This document shows positions 34,294 to 43,466 of a stretch of DNA of 64,000 bases, piece by piece (positions within the stretch are counted from its first letter, which is position 1; the number at the start of each line of letters is the position of its first letter). Location of the stretch: positions 1,240,001 through 1,304,000 of the forward strand of contig NZ_CP117523.1 of the NCBI RefSeq assembly GCF_036812735.1, in the 5' to 3' direction. A program made the position numbers and the translations under genes. A model generated the notes under the pieces. The model did not search any database and was not told where the DNA came from. It saw nothing but the letters and a program-made list of their open reading frames with translations. The DNA comes from Terrisporobacter glycolicus ATCC 14880 = DSM 1288 (GTDB taxonomy: Bacteria; Bacillota; Clostridia; Peptostreptococcales; Peptostreptococcaceae).

Positions 34294-34941
34294 ATGAAAA
34301 TGAAAAAAATGATATCTTTATTAGCTATCGGGACATTAATGTTTGCCATAACAGCTTGCTCAAAATCTAAAGAAGGAGCGTCAGATGAAAAAACATTAAT
34401 AGTAGAAAATAATGAAGTTAAAATGTTAACGGAAGTAAATGGAAAATATTTTACAGAATCAACTCGTCATGGAGTAGTATTTAAAGATGGATCAAATGGA
34501 GAAAAATCAGTACTTCGTGGATTAGCTGATGAAAAGGAATTCCATCAAGCCTTATTAGATATTGGTGCTAAGCCAGGTGATAATTTAACTGCTCAAGATA
34601 TGAAGGCTTCGTCTTCAGCTGAAGGAGCAACTGTAGAGGGTCAAAAATTAGAAGCTGTTGTTACTTGGGAAGGACAAGACAAAGAAATACCATTTGAAGA
34701 TATAATAAAATCAAGTGATGAAAGAAAAATGGACTTACGTTTTGGTGGGAACTTAGGAAGTGCTAAAACTAATAATACTGGATGTGTACTTTGTTTAGAT
34801 AGTTGTGCAACTGGTATAACTAGTGATGCAGCTTATGCTACAGGAACATCACAAAATAAAGAAGTTCAATGGTTTGGCGATGAAAGCGTACTACCAAAAG
34901 ATGGAACTAAAGTTTGGGTAACTTTCCGTATAGCTAAATAA
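34294..34941 (+). CDS. YdjY-like lipoprotein with a C-x2-C-x3-C motif
   Basis: A 215-residue exported lipoprotein. The signal peptide ends in the lipobox ITAC (Cys about 22). The mature part contains GAKPGDNLT, DLRFGGNLGSAKTNNTG and the cysteine motif GCVLCLDSCATG, followed by VLPKDGTKVWVTF. From memory this matches E. coli YdjY, where GCLxCLDSC is proposed to bind a metal or Fe-S group. GGGGGAG precedes ATG 34294. It sits directly behind the YdjX-like gene as in E. coli. Role unknown, probably redox or metal related at the outer membrane face. Confidence 0.85.
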   Translation: MKMKKMISLLAIGTLMFAITACSKSKEGASDEKTLIVENNEVKMLTEVNGKYFTESTRHGVVFKDGSNGEKSVLRGLADEKEFHQALLDIGAKPGDNLTAQDMKASSSAEGATVEGQKLEAVVTWEGQDKEIPFEDIIKSSDERKMDLRFGGNLGSAKTNNTGCVLCLDSCATGITSDAAYATGTSQNKEVQWFGDESVLPKDGTKVWVTFRIAK

Positions 34942-34972
34942 TTTTATAAACTATAGTATAGATAATAATATT

Positions 34973-35007
34973 ATATCTCAAGGTGTTATAGTTTCACTTT
35001 GAGATAT
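34973..35007 (+). terminator. Hairpin between the YdjY-like and DUF4418 genes
   Basis: ATATCTCAAGGTG pairs with CACTTTGAGATAT (one G-U) around a 9-nt loop, followed by TCTTATTT. Probably a leaky terminator or processing site inside the cluster. Confidence 0.55.
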
Positions 35008-35044
35008 TCTTATTTAAAGACTTAAAATAAATTAGGAGATAAAA

Positions 35045-35452
35045 ATGAAAAATAGAGTAGGAATGGCAATGTTTTATATAATAACGGGGCTTTTAATGTT
35101 TCTTGGACCAAAATATATATTTGTTGGATGTGGATTTAACCAAGAACATCCAATGAAATGTTGGTGGTCAACTCAAGCAATTCTAGGTATAGGAATTTTA
35201 CTTATTATAGTAGGAATTTGTTATATGTTTATAAAATCAAAAGGAATAAATCTTGGAATGTCTTTAATGAGTATTTTTATAGGTATGTACTCTATAGCTA
35301 TACCAAAATTTTTAATAGGTGGATGTAAAAAAGGTACTATGCCATGCCTAGCAATAGAATTTCCTGCTATATATTTGATATGTGGAGTTTTAATTATTGT
35401 TTCTATAATAAATATTATATGTTTAAGAAAAAAAATCAGAGGAAATAAATAA
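35045..35452 (+). CDS. DUF4418-family membrane protein
   Basis: A 135-residue protein with four hydrophobic helices. Conserved-looking Cys/His pairs on the outer loops (FVGCGFNQEHPMKCWWSTQA and GGCKKGTMPCLA) resemble the DUF4418 pattern. GGAG precedes ATG 35045, and the next gene starts 2 bases after its stop. DUF4418 genes often accompany MacB-like ABC transporters, as here. The conserved Cys could bind metal; function unknown. Confidence 0.8.
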   Translation: MKNRVGMAMFYIITGLLMFLGPKYIFVGCGFNQEHPMKCWWSTQAILGIGILLIIVGICYMFIKSKGINLGMSLMSIFIGMYSIAIPKFLIGGCKKGTMPCLAIEFPAIYLICGVLIIVSIINIICLRKKIRGNK

Positions 35453-35454
35453 TT

Positions 35455-36669
35455 ATGAACAATATAAATAAGAAGAAAAACATTGTGTGGATATCTTTAA
35501 ATAATTTAAAGCATAGAAAAGTAAGAAGCTTATTTTTAGTTTTATTTGTGATAATACAATCATTTTCTTTATTCACAAGTACATTTTTAATGAGCTCAAT
35601 GAAAAATGGTATAGAAAATGTTACACAAAGGATGGGTGCAGATGTTATTATTATTCCAAATGAATACTCAAAAGAGCTTGAGCAATCACTATTTATGGGT
35701 GAACCAAGTACTATGTATTTTGACAGAGAATGGACAGATAAGCTAAGTAGTATTAAAAATATAGACAAAATGTCAACACAATTTTATATTCAAACAATGG
35801 AAGCAACTTGCTGCGATGCACCAGTTCAATTAATTGCATTTGATCCAGAAACAGATTTTGTTATTAAACCTTGGCTAAAAGAAGGAAATATCAATTTGAA
35901 AAAAGGAGAGGTTGTAGTAGGATATAATGTAGCATCAGATCCAGGTGATATTATTACTTTTTACAATACAAAATTTAACGTAGTTGACAAACTAGATAAA
36001 ACAGGAACTGGTAATGATCACTCAGTATTTATGAGTTATGAGACTGCATACCAATTGAAAAATTCTAAAGCTGCAAATGATAATTTAAAGCTAAATAATA
36101 TGGAAAATACCATATCAATGGTATTATTAGATGTAAACGATGAATATTCAAATGAAAGATTAGCATTTGATATAAATACAACATTTGATGATGAAAACAT
36201 TACTGCATATACATCAAATTCTTTGTTTAGTGGAATTATTAATAAAGTTAAGCAATTTAGTGTATATAGCACAGTTTTTTCAGTTTTATTGTTTATAGTT
36301 ACAGCCATGGCAATAATTTGTATTTTTATAATTACTATAAATGAAAGAAAAAAAGAAATAGGTATATTATATACTATTGGGGCCAAGAAAAAACAAATTT
36401 CTTTAATGATTATGTTAGAGGGATTAATTATTACAACTATAGGATCTGTAATTGGAGTTTTATGCTCATTAACGCTAATTACATTGTTTAAAAATTTAAT
36501 AAGTATGAGCATGGATATACCTTATTTAAATACATTTAACATAGAAACATTTAAAATAGGAATTATGTGTTTAGCTATTTCCATATTTACAGGACTAATA
36601 GCATCAATTATAAGTGTGTATAAAATTAGCAAGGAAGATACAGATATACTTATAAGGGAGAATGAATAA
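35455..36669 (+). CDS. MacB/FtsX-type ABC transporter permease
   Basis: A 404-residue protein of the MacB topology: an N-terminal membrane helix (about 22-45), a large extracytoplasmic domain (about 46-270) and three C-terminal helices (about 278-300, 330-352, 365-390). The cytosolic coupling segment INERKKEIGILYTIGAKKKQI is typical of FtsX-like permeases. The outer domain includes MEATCCDAPVQL with a Cys pair. The start is ATG 35455. The stop overlaps the ATPase start by one base. Such pairs act as exporters or mechanotransmission complexes; the substrate is unknown. Confidence 0.88.
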   Translation: MNNINKKKNIVWISLNNLKHRKVRSLFLVLFVIIQSFSLFTSTFLMSSMKNGIENVTQRMGADVIIIPNEYSKELEQSLFMGEPSTMYFDREWTDKLSSIKNIDKMSTQFYIQTMEATCCDAPVQLIAFDPETDFVIKPWLKEGNINLKKGEVVVGYNVASDPGDIITFYNTKFNVVDKLDKTGTGNDHSVFMSYETAYQLKNSKAANDNLKLNNMENTISMVLLDVNDEYSNERLAFDINTTFDDENITAYTSNSLFSGIINKVKQFSVYSTVFSVLLFIVTAMAIICIFIITINERKKEIGILYTIGAKKKQISLMIMLEGLIITTIGSVIGVLCSLTLITLFKNLISMSMDIPYLNTFNIETFKIGIMCLAISIFTGLIASIISVYKISKEDTDILIRENE

Positions 36670-37334
36670 TGATTTTAGAAGGAAGAAAATTAGTAAAAGA
36701 ATATAAGCGAAGAAATGAGATTTTTAAAGCCGTTGACAACGTAAACTTATCTGTATCTAGAGGTGATTTTGTCAGTATTATTGGTCGATCAGGTTCTGGA
36801 AAAAGCACCCTGTTTCATTTGCTAACGGGATTATGTAAGCCAAATCATGGAGAAATACTAATAGACAATAAGAATATAACATCTATGAGTGGAGATGAAT
36901 TATCAGTACTTAGGAATGAAAAAATAGGATACATTACACAAGGTCAAAACTTATTATCTAATTTTACAATAATAGATAACCTATGCATGCCATACTATTT
37001 ATCAAAAAAAAATGAAGTCGTTCATGATAGGGCTTTAAGTCTACTAAAAAAAGTAGGATTAGATGGTATGGAAAATGAATACTCAAGTAGTTTATCTGGT
37101 GGTGAACTACGAAGAGTATCTATTATTAGGGCTTTGATAAATGATCCAGACGTTATAATAGCAGACGAACCAACTAGTAACTTAGATTTAGAAAATTCTC
37201 ATATTGTAATGAAATTGCTTAAAAGTATTAGCGAAGAAAATAAAGCTGTATTAATAAGCACACATGATTTAGAGTTTTTAAATTATACAAACAAAACATA
37301 TTGCATGGAAAACGGCATTTTAAAAGAAAAATAA
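36669..37334 (+). CDS. ABC transporter ATP-binding protein, MacB/LolD type
   Basis: A 221-residue ATPase partnered with the preceding permease. Walker A GRSGSGKST, Q-loop TQGQNLLSNFTI, signature LSGGELRR, Walker B IIADEPTSNLD and the H-loop STHDLEF are all present. ATG 36669 shares its A with the permease stop codon, so translation is coupled. AGGGAG is the ribosome binding site. Confidence 0.93.
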   Translation: MILEGRKLVKEYKRRNEIFKAVDNVNLSVSRGDFVSIIGRSGSGKSTLFHLLTGLCKPNHGEILIDNKNITSMSGDELSVLRNEKIGYITQGQNLLSNFTIIDNLCMPYYLSKKNEVVHDRALSLLKKVGLDGMENEYSSSLSGGELRRVSIIRALINDPDVIIADEPTSNLDLENSHIVMKLLKSISEENKAVLISTHDLEFLNYTNKTYCMENGILKEK

Positions 37335-37349
37335 AAGTAGGGTGATTAT

Positions 37350-37745
37350 ATGAAATATTTAAAAACTATGTATAATACTTTTTTATGGGCATTAGTATTT
37401 GCAATAACATGCTTCAAAAGTGAATGGCTTGAAATGAGGGTTAATGTAGGATATATTTTATTTATTACTTTTGTCGTATTAACTGTGATACTTAGTATTT
37501 ACTTAAGAAAAAAAGATTTACAATTAAATCTTAAATTTACTATAATAAACATTGCTATTTGTTTTATTTATGGTAATTTTATATATGGATTCAAAAGGCT
37601 ACAAGTTGTGCCAGCATCGATTATTAGAGAGGGTATAAATATGACTAGATTACCTTTCTCTAAAATAAATTTGATATTGTTAATCATTTTAGTTTTAGGT
37701 TTGCTGTTAATATTATTTTCAGATAGAAAAGAGTATAAGAGCTAA
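37350..37745 (+). CDS. Small four-helix membrane protein, unknown function
   Basis: A 131-residue hydrophobic protein with four predicted helices, and the conserved-looking loop YGFKRLQVVPASIIREGINMTRLPFSK between helices 3 and 4 (about residues 79-105). AGGGTGAT precedes ATG 37350, 16 bases after the ATPase. It is probably part of the same transport unit. No family recognised. Confidence 0.72.
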   Translation: MKYLKTMYNTFLWALVFAITCFKSEWLEMRVNVGYILFITFVVLTVILSIYLRKKDLQLNLKFTIINIAICFIYGNFIYGFKRLQVVPASIIREGINMTRLPFSKINLILLIILVLGLLLILFSDRKEYKS

Positions 37746-37798
37746 TTTTCTAGACAATAATTATTCCCTTAAGTAATAGTTTATGATTGGAGAAAAAT

Positions 37799-38500
37799 AT
37801 GAATAAAAATAATATTATAAAAACAAGTTTATTTATAGCTATAATTATACTTGTGATTTTATTAAATAATCATTACGGATGGTCAGATTATATAAGTGAT
37901 ACTAAAAACTTAGATTTTATAAAACAAATGGTTAAAGATAATATATTACTTGCAATGAGTATTTATATGATTTTAACTATTGTAGGATGTGTTGTACTTG
38001 CAATTCCAGGAGTAACTTTTGCTGTTTTTGCAGGGATTTTATTTGGACCAGTTTTAGGTATATTTGCTTGCTTAATTGCTACAACTTTAGGTGCGGCCAT
38101 GGCATTTTTAGTAGGGAGATTTTTCTTAAAAGATATGATAAAGCCCATGCTTGAAAAAAATAAAATTTTGAAAAAACTTCTTTTCTCTGATAATGACAAA
38201 AGTGACTTAATAATTTTAATGATTACTAGAATGGTTCCTATATTTCCTTATAACTTGCAAAATTTTGCCTATGGAATAACAGATATTGGATTTTGGAAAT
38301 ATACAATATATACATTTATTTTTATGTTTCCGGGAGTATCATTCTTTACCATAGGCTCTGCAGGGCTTACAGCAGGTGCTAACAAATGGAAATACTTTAT
38401 AATAGCAGGAGTTTTAGCTATAGTTGTAACAATAGCAGGAATAATTATTCAAAGAAAGTATCTAGAAAATAATAAAGAGGTAATAGAAAATGAAGAATAA
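37799..38500 (+). CDS. TVP38/TMEM64 family membrane protein (YdjZ-like)
   Basis: A second VTT-domain protein of 233 residues. Core segments are AIPGVTFAVFAGILFGPVLG and CLIATTLGAAMAFLVGRFFL, then RMVPIFPYNLQNFAYGITDIGFWKYTIYTF (about residues 143-172) and FPGVSFFTIGSAG. ATG 37799 follows TTGGAG; an in-frame TTG at 37787 overlaps that site. The end overlaps the Fe-S protein by 11 bases. By order it corresponds to YdjZ of E. coli. Role unknown. Confidence 0.88.
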   Translation: MNKNNIIKTSLFIAIIILVILLNNHYGWSDYISDTKNLDFIKQMVKDNILLAMSIYMILTIVGCVVLAIPGVTFAVFAGILFGPVLGIFACLIATTLGAAMAFLVGRFFLKDMIKPMLEKNKILKKLLFSDNDKSDLIILMITRMVPIFPYNLQNFAYGITDIGFWKYTIYTFIFMFPGVSFFTIGSAGLTAGANKWKYFIIAGVLAIVVTIAGIIIQRKYLENNKEVIENEE

Positions 38501-39467
38501 TGCACAAGACTGTATTCATTGTAATTTATGCACAAAAAATTGTGATTTTTTAAGAAAATATAATATGGATCTGGAAGGCTTTTCAAAAAGAGAAGATTTG
38601 GCTTATCATTGCTTTCTTTGCGGAAAATGCAAGTCTGTTTGTCCAAAAGATATTGATGGAAAAGAAATTGCATTAAGTATGAGAAAAGAAAATGTTAAAA
38701 ATAATAATAATGCTATAATGGATAAGGATTATAATATGCTTTTAAAAGAAAAAAATCCTTATATTTTTGCCAACTATAAAAGTTCAAATAAAAAATCAGT
38801 ATTATTCCCGGGATGTAATTTTGTATCATTCTTTCCGAAAACAGGAAAAGCATTAATAGATGAACTTAAAAAGTATGACATTGGTGTTATTTTTGATTGC
38901 TGTCAAAAACCAATAGAAGAGCTAGGTTTAGAAGATGATGCAAATAAAAATTTACAATCTTTAAGAAATAAAATAAAAGAAGATAATATTGAGGAAATCA
39001 TAGTAGTGTGCCCAAATTGTTATTATTTTTTAAATGAGAAGTTGGATATAAAGATAATAACTATTTATGAAAAATTAAAAGAACTTAATTTAGGACAAAG
39101 TATAAAGGAAGAAACTCTTCCTATTTATTATCCTTGTCCAGACAGAGAAAAAGAATTGTTTTTCAACACAATAAGACCTTTTTTAGAAGGAGAAATTAAA
39201 AATTCATTTAAAGATACCCAGTGTTGTGGTTTAGGAGGATGTGCTAGCTCTAAAGAAAGTGAAATATCAACAAAATTTGCAAAATCAGTATCCTTAGCAG
39301 GAGAAGAAAAACTATTTACTTATTGTGCGTCTTGTGTTGGAAATTTTAGAAGAAAAGGATTTTTAAATTCTTATCACCTGCTTCCATTAGTGTTAAATGT
39401 AGAAGAAGAAGTGCCTTTAGGAATGAAATCTTTGTTTAATAGAGCTATGTTTAAATTTAAAAAATGA
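38490..39467 (+). CDS. Fe-S oxidoreductase with two 4Fe-4S sites and CCG domains
   Basis: A 325-residue cytosolic protein of the GlpC/HdrB-like kind. Two [4Fe-4S] motifs are at Cys8/11/14/18 and Cys41/44/47/51. CCG-type cysteine blocks follow: FPGCN, DCCQKPIEELG, VCPNCYYF, QCCGLGGCA and CASCVGNF. It likely passes electrons between a donor and a thiol or disulfide-type group. ATG 38490 overlaps the YdjZ-like gene and follows AAAGAGGT. Inside this cluster it may serve redox chemistry together with the cysteine-motif lipoprotein. It is not a radical SAM enzyme. Confidence 0.88.
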   Translation: MKNNAQDCIHCNLCTKNCDFLRKYNMDLEGFSKREDLAYHCFLCGKCKSVCPKDIDGKEIALSMRKENVKNNNNAIMDKDYNMLLKEKNPYIFANYKSSNKKSVLFPGCNFVSFFPKTGKALIDELKKYDIGVIFDCCQKPIEELGLEDDANKNLQSLRNKIKEDNIEEIIVVCPNCYYFLNEKLDIKIITIYEKLKELNLGQSIKEETLPIYYPCPDREKELFFNTIRPFLEGEIKNSFKDTQCCGLGGCASSKESEISTKFAKSVSLAGEEKLFTYCASCVGNFRRKGFLNSYHLLPLVLNVEEEVPLGMKSLFNRAMFKFKK

Positions 39468-39506
39468 AAAATATATTATTTAATTATAAGATAAAGGAGT
39501 GAAGAT

Positions 39507-40730
39507 ATGAAAAAAATTATATCAATTTTAATGAGTGCAATTATAATGTTATCCATGGTTGCTTGTGGTAAAAGTAAAGATACTGTAACAAATGTAGATA
39601 ACATGAAATGGGAAGAAGTATTAGAAAAAGCAAAAGGTAGTACAGTTACATTTTATGGATGGGGTGGAGACGAAGAGTTAAATGCTTGGTTAGATGATGT
39701 TTTCGCACCAAAAATGAAAGAAAAATACGATATAAAAATGGAAAGAGTTCCAATGGATATAGACCAAGTACTTAGCCAGTTATCAGGTGAAATACAAGCT
39801 GGTGAAGAAGATGGAAGTATTGACATGATATGGATAAATGGTGAAAACTTTAAATCAGCTAAAGAAAATAACATGCTTTATGGACCATTTTTAGAAAAAC
39901 TTCCAAATGCAAAGAAGTATCTTGATTTAAATGCAGATGAAAATAAAAATGATTTTGGTTTTCCAACTGAAGGATACGAAGCGCCTTACGGAAAAGCTCA
40001 GTTAGTATTTATGAATGATAGTGCAGTTACAAAAAATGCACCAAGTAGTACAAAAGAATTATTAGAGTTTGCTAAAGAAAACAAAGGTAAGGTTACATAC
40101 CCAGCTCTACCTGATTTTACAGGAAGTGCTTTTGTTCGTAATGTAATATATGATATATGTGGATACGAACAATTCCAAGATATGAAAGAGGACAAAGAAA
40201 CTGTTAAAAAAGCAATACAACCAGCACTTGATTATTTAGTTGAATTAAACAAATATTTATGGAATGAAGGTAAATCTTTCCCAGCGGATTCAACTCAGTT
40301 AGATAATATGTTTAAAGATAATGAAGTAGTAATGAATATGACTTATACAGCTTATGCAGTTGCTAGAGGAATAGAAAATGGAAGTTACACTGATACTACA
40401 AAAACTTTCTTATTTGATAAAGGAACTATAGGTAATACAAATTATATAGCTATAGCTAAAAATAGTGGAAATAAAGCTGGAGCAATGGTAGCTATAAATG
40501 AGATGATAAGTGCAGAAATACAAGCATCAAGACTTGAAAAGTTAAAAACTATATCTGTAGTTGACAATAATAAATTAAGTAAGGAAGAAAAAGCAGAATT
40601 TGATAAAGTTGATATAGGGAAAGGTGCAATACCTCAAGATGAATTATTATCAAAAAGACTTCCTGAAATGCCTGCTGGTTTAGTCCCAATAATTGAAGAA
40701 ATATGGTTAGAAGAGGTTGTTGGAAAATAA
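39507..40730 (+). CDS. YnjB-family ABC transporter substrate-binding lipoprotein
   Basis: A 407-residue lipoprotein with lipobox SMVAC (Cys about 20). Several segments match E. coli YnjB as I remember it: TFYGWGGDEELNAWL, IDMIWINGENF, TYPALPDFTGSAFV, LWNEGKSFP and IGNTNYIAIAKNS. It should bind the solute outside the membrane and deliver it to the two permeases that follow. AAGGAG precedes ATG 39507. The solute of YnjBCD is not known. Spermidine/thiamine-like relatives suggest a small cationic or organic molecule, which remains a guess. Confidence 0.9.
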   Translation: MKKIISILMSAIIMLSMVACGKSKDTVTNVDNMKWEEVLEKAKGSTVTFYGWGGDEELNAWLDDVFAPKMKEKYDIKMERVPMDIDQVLSQLSGEIQAGEEDGSIDMIWINGENFKSAKENNMLYGPFLEKLPNAKKYLDLNADENKNDFGFPTEGYEAPYGKAQLVFMNDSAVTKNAPSSTKELLEFAKENKGKVTYPALPDFTGSAFVRNVIYDICGYEQFQDMKEDKETVKKAIQPALDYLVELNKYLWNEGKSFPADSTQLDNMFKDNEVVMNMTYTAYAVARGIENGSYTDTTKTFLFDKGTIGNTNYIAIAKNSGNKAGAMVAINEMISAEIQASRLEKLKTISVVDNNKLSKEEKAEFDKVDIGKGAIPQDELLSKRLPEMPAGLVPIIEEIWLEEVVGK

Positions 40731-41596
40731 TGAAAAATAAATATACGCCTTATATATTGTTAATACCACAAATATTACTTCTAATAATATTTATAATAGG
40801 GCTTATTAATGGAATCACCCAAAGTTTTGGGGTGATTCCTACTTTTAGTTTAGAGAAGCCCACGTTAAAATACTATATAGAAGTACTTTCATCACCACAT
40901 ATGAAATCTTCAATTATGTTTAGTTTATATATAGCTTTCATATCCTCAATATTTTCTGTTGTGGTGGGCACGCTAATTTGTGTCATAATAGTAATGAACA
41001 AAAAAACTAAGTGGTTTTATGAAAAGTTAATTGAGATACCTATTGTAGTTCCACATATAGTTGTGGCTATTTTTATATTAAACATTTTTTCGAAAAGTGG
41101 ACTTATGGCTAGAATTTTATCATCTATTGGTCTTATTTCTTCGCCGGATCAATTTTTAAATTTGATTTATGACAAATATGGAATAGGAATAATGTTAGCA
41201 TATTTATGGAAAGAGATACCTTTTATAATTTATTTTGTACTATCTATTATGTCAAATATTAATGATAATTTGGGAGAAGCGGCCATAAATTTGGGTGCTA
41301 GTAAATATGAAACATTTAAAAAAGTAACTCTACCTTTATGTAAAAATACTATATTAAGTGGATTCTTGATAATATTTATATTTTCACTAGGAGCTTATGA
41401 AATACCTCAATTATTAGGTCCTACACTGCCAAAAGCTTTGCCTGTTCTTTCTTATATTCAATATATTCATCCAAATTTACAGAACAGACCATATGCTATG
41501 GCACTAAATGGAATAATAATGATAATTTCCTTAATAGCTGCAATTATTTACTACAATTTAATCAAAGATAATATACCATCAATAAAAGAAAAGTAG
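40730..41596 (+). CDS. ABC transporter permease, YnjC N-terminal half equivalent
   Basis: A 288-residue permease with six predicted helices and the ATPase-contact EAA loop GEAAINLGASKYETFKKVTLP (about residues 178-198). ATG 40730 shares its A with the substrate-binding protein stop codon. The longer in-frame ATG 40703 lies inside that gene. E. coli YnjC is a single fused protein of about 511 residues; here the two halves are separate genes. Confidence 0.9.
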   Translation: MKNKYTPYILLIPQILLLIIFIIGLINGITQSFGVIPTFSLEKPTLKYYIEVLSSPHMKSSIMFSLYIAFISSIFSVVVGTLICVIIVMNKKTKWFYEKLIEIPIVVPHIVVAIFILNIFSKSGLMARILSSIGLISSPDQFLNLIYDKYGIGIMLAYLWKEIPFIIYFVLSIMSNINDNLGEAAINLGASKYETFKKVTLPLCKNTILSGFLIIFIFSLGAYEIPQLLGPTLPKALPVLSYIQYIHPNLQNRPYAMALNGIIMIISLIAAIIYYNLIKDNIPSIKEK

Positions 41597-41604
41597 GTGA
41601 TAAG

Positions 41605-42414
41605 GTGAAAAATAATAAAATTAATAAGATTATATTAATTATAATGAGTATTTGTATAATATTACCTATTATAAATTTAATAATATGGTCATTTACAGAA
41701 AGATGGGCTTGGCCTAATTTATTACCACAGACGTATTCTTTAAGAGCGCTAAATGAGATTTTTTCACGAAAAAGTGAAATGATTCAACTATTTGCATCTA
41801 GCATATTACTTTCTTTTATAGTTGCCATACTGTCAGTTATAATTGGTCTTATGACTTCTAGAGCATTTGTTTTTTATGATTTTAAATTTAAAAAACAACT
41901 TTATTTTTCAACTTTATTGCCATTTTTAATACCATCCACAGTTTTTGCTATGGGAATACATGTAATGTTTATAAAGTGGGAACTGAGTAATAGTGTTTTG
42001 GGAGTCATTATTGTTCATTTAATTTACTCTCTACCTTATGCAACAAGGCTCTTGATGGATGGAACTACAGCGATAGGTAATAAACTTGAAGAGCAAGCTC
42101 AAGTTCTTGGAGCTACACAGTTTCAAGCTTTTACTAAAACAACTTTGCCTATTTTGTCTCCTGTAATTTTATCATCACTTAGTATGTCATATATAATATC
42201 TTTTAGTCAATATTTTTTAACATTGCTAATAGGCGGAGGTAAGGTTAAAACTTTTGCAATTGTAATGTTTCCATACTTATCTGGAGGAGATAGAAATATG
42301 GCATCCACATATTCTTTAGTATTTTTAGGTATAACAATAATAATATTTAGCATTTTCCAAGTGGCAGTTTCTAAAATTAATAAAAATATAAGCAGAGACT
42401 TTTATGGTATATAG
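41605..42414 (+). CDS. ABC transporter permease, YnjC C-terminal half equivalent
   Basis: A 269-residue permease with six predicted helices and an EAA-type loop LEEQAQVLGATQFQAF then TKTTLPILSP. The start is GTG 41605 with AGTAGGTGAT upstream. It forms the second half of the heterodimeric channel with the preceding permease. Confidence 0.9.
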   Translation: MKNNKINKIILIIMSICIILPIINLIIWSFTERWAWPNLLPQTYSLRALNEIFSRKSEMIQLFASSILLSFIVAILSVIIGLMTSRAFVFYDFKFKKQLYFSTLLPFLIPSTVFAMGIHVMFIKWELSNSVLGVIIVHLIYSLPYATRLLMDGTTAIGNKLEEQAQVLGATQFQAFTKTTLPILSPVILSSLSMSYIISFSQYFLTLLIGGGKVKTFAIVMFPYLSGGDRNMASTYSLVFLGITIIIFSIFQVAVSKINKNISRDFYGI

Positions 42415-42430
42415 AAAATAGGTGAAATAA

Positions 42431-43453
42431 ATGAGTTTAAAATTAGAAAATTTAAAAGTAAATATGGGAGGAAATGAGATTCTTCATAATATAAATTTAA
42501 ATATAAATAGCGGAGACTTTATCTCTCTTTTAGGGCCTTCTGGTTGTGGGAAAAGTACTTTGTTAAAAACTATAGCAGGATTAAATGATTTACAAAAAGG
42601 AAAAGTTATTTTATTTGGGAATGAAATTCAAAATATGCCTCCTGAAAAAAGAGGAACAGTAATAGTTTTTCAAGACTTAAGACTATTTCCTCACTTATCA
42701 GTGGAAAAAAATATTGCTTTTGCTATGACTTTAAATAAAATAAATAAACAAAATCAAAAAAAAGTTGTAAATAAATTACTTAAAGACGTTCAGTTAGAAG
42801 GGTTTGAAAAAAGAAAAATAAAAGAATTGTCAGGGGGACAGATGCAAAGGGTAGCCCTTGCTAGAGCCCTTGCTGCAAATCCAAATATATTGCTTCTTGA
42901 CGAGCCATTTTCTGGTTTGGATGAAAAGTTACGACTTGAAATGGGACAACTTGTGAAAAAACTTCAAAGAGAAAATAATATGACAATGATATTAGTTACT
43001 CATGATAAAAATGAGGCATTACAACTTTCTGATAAAATAGCTCTTATGATGCACGGTGATATAATTCAGTATGATAAACCTTATACTATTTATAGTTCAC
43101 CTGTTTCAAAAGAAGTGGCTGATTATTTTGGGAGAAATAACTACTTCATTGGTGAAGTTGTAAAAGATATTTTTAAATGCAATAACTTTCAATTAAATTG
43201 CGATAAAAAAGATGGTAAGTATGAAATTATGGTTAGACCATCAAGTATAGAAATAGATGAAAAGAAAAAAGACTATGAGATTAGTGAAATTACATATATA
43301 GGAGATTTTGTAGAAATTGTTTTAAGTAAAAATAAGGAAAAAATATTAGTGAAATCTAGTTCTAAAATTTTAAGTAATAACTATATAAAAATAAATAATA
43401 AAGTAGGAATAAAAATAAGTGAAGAGGAAGTTTCTTTCTTCAAATTTGAATAA
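42431..43453 (+). CDS. ABC transporter ATP-binding protein, YnjD-like
   Basis: A 340-residue importer ATPase. Walker A GPSGCGKST, Q-loop VFQDLRLFPHLS, signature LSGGQMQR, Walker B LLLDEPFSGLD and H-loop VTHDKNEA are present. About 110 C-terminal residues form a TOBE-like regulatory domain, which E. coli YnjD (about 217 residues) lacks, so this ATPase is closer to the CysA/PotA length class. AGGTGA precedes ATG 42431. It completes the YnjB-permease-permease importer. Confidence 0.92.
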   Translation: MSLKLENLKVNMGGNEILHNINLNINSGDFISLLGPSGCGKSTLLKTIAGLNDLQKGKVILFGNEIQNMPPEKRGTVIVFQDLRLFPHLSVEKNIAFAMTLNKINKQNQKKVVNKLLKDVQLEGFEKRKIKELSGGQMQRVALARALAANPNILLLDEPFSGLDEKLRLEMGQLVKKLQRENNMTMILVTHDKNEALQLSDKIALMMHGDIIQYDKPYTIYSSPVSKEVADYFGRNNYFIGEVVKDIFKCNNFQLNCDKKDGKYEIMVRPSSIEIDEKKKDYEISEITYIGDFVEIVLSKNKEKILVKSSSKILSNNYIKINNKVGIKISEEEVSFFKFE

Positions 43454-43466
43454 AAGAGGATTAATT

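Noticed and set aside
38490-39467. Radical SAM partner of the TIGR04282/04283 transferases
   Set aside because: Its cysteine spacing is 4Fe-4S ferredoxin and CCG type, and there is no CxxxCxxC motif.
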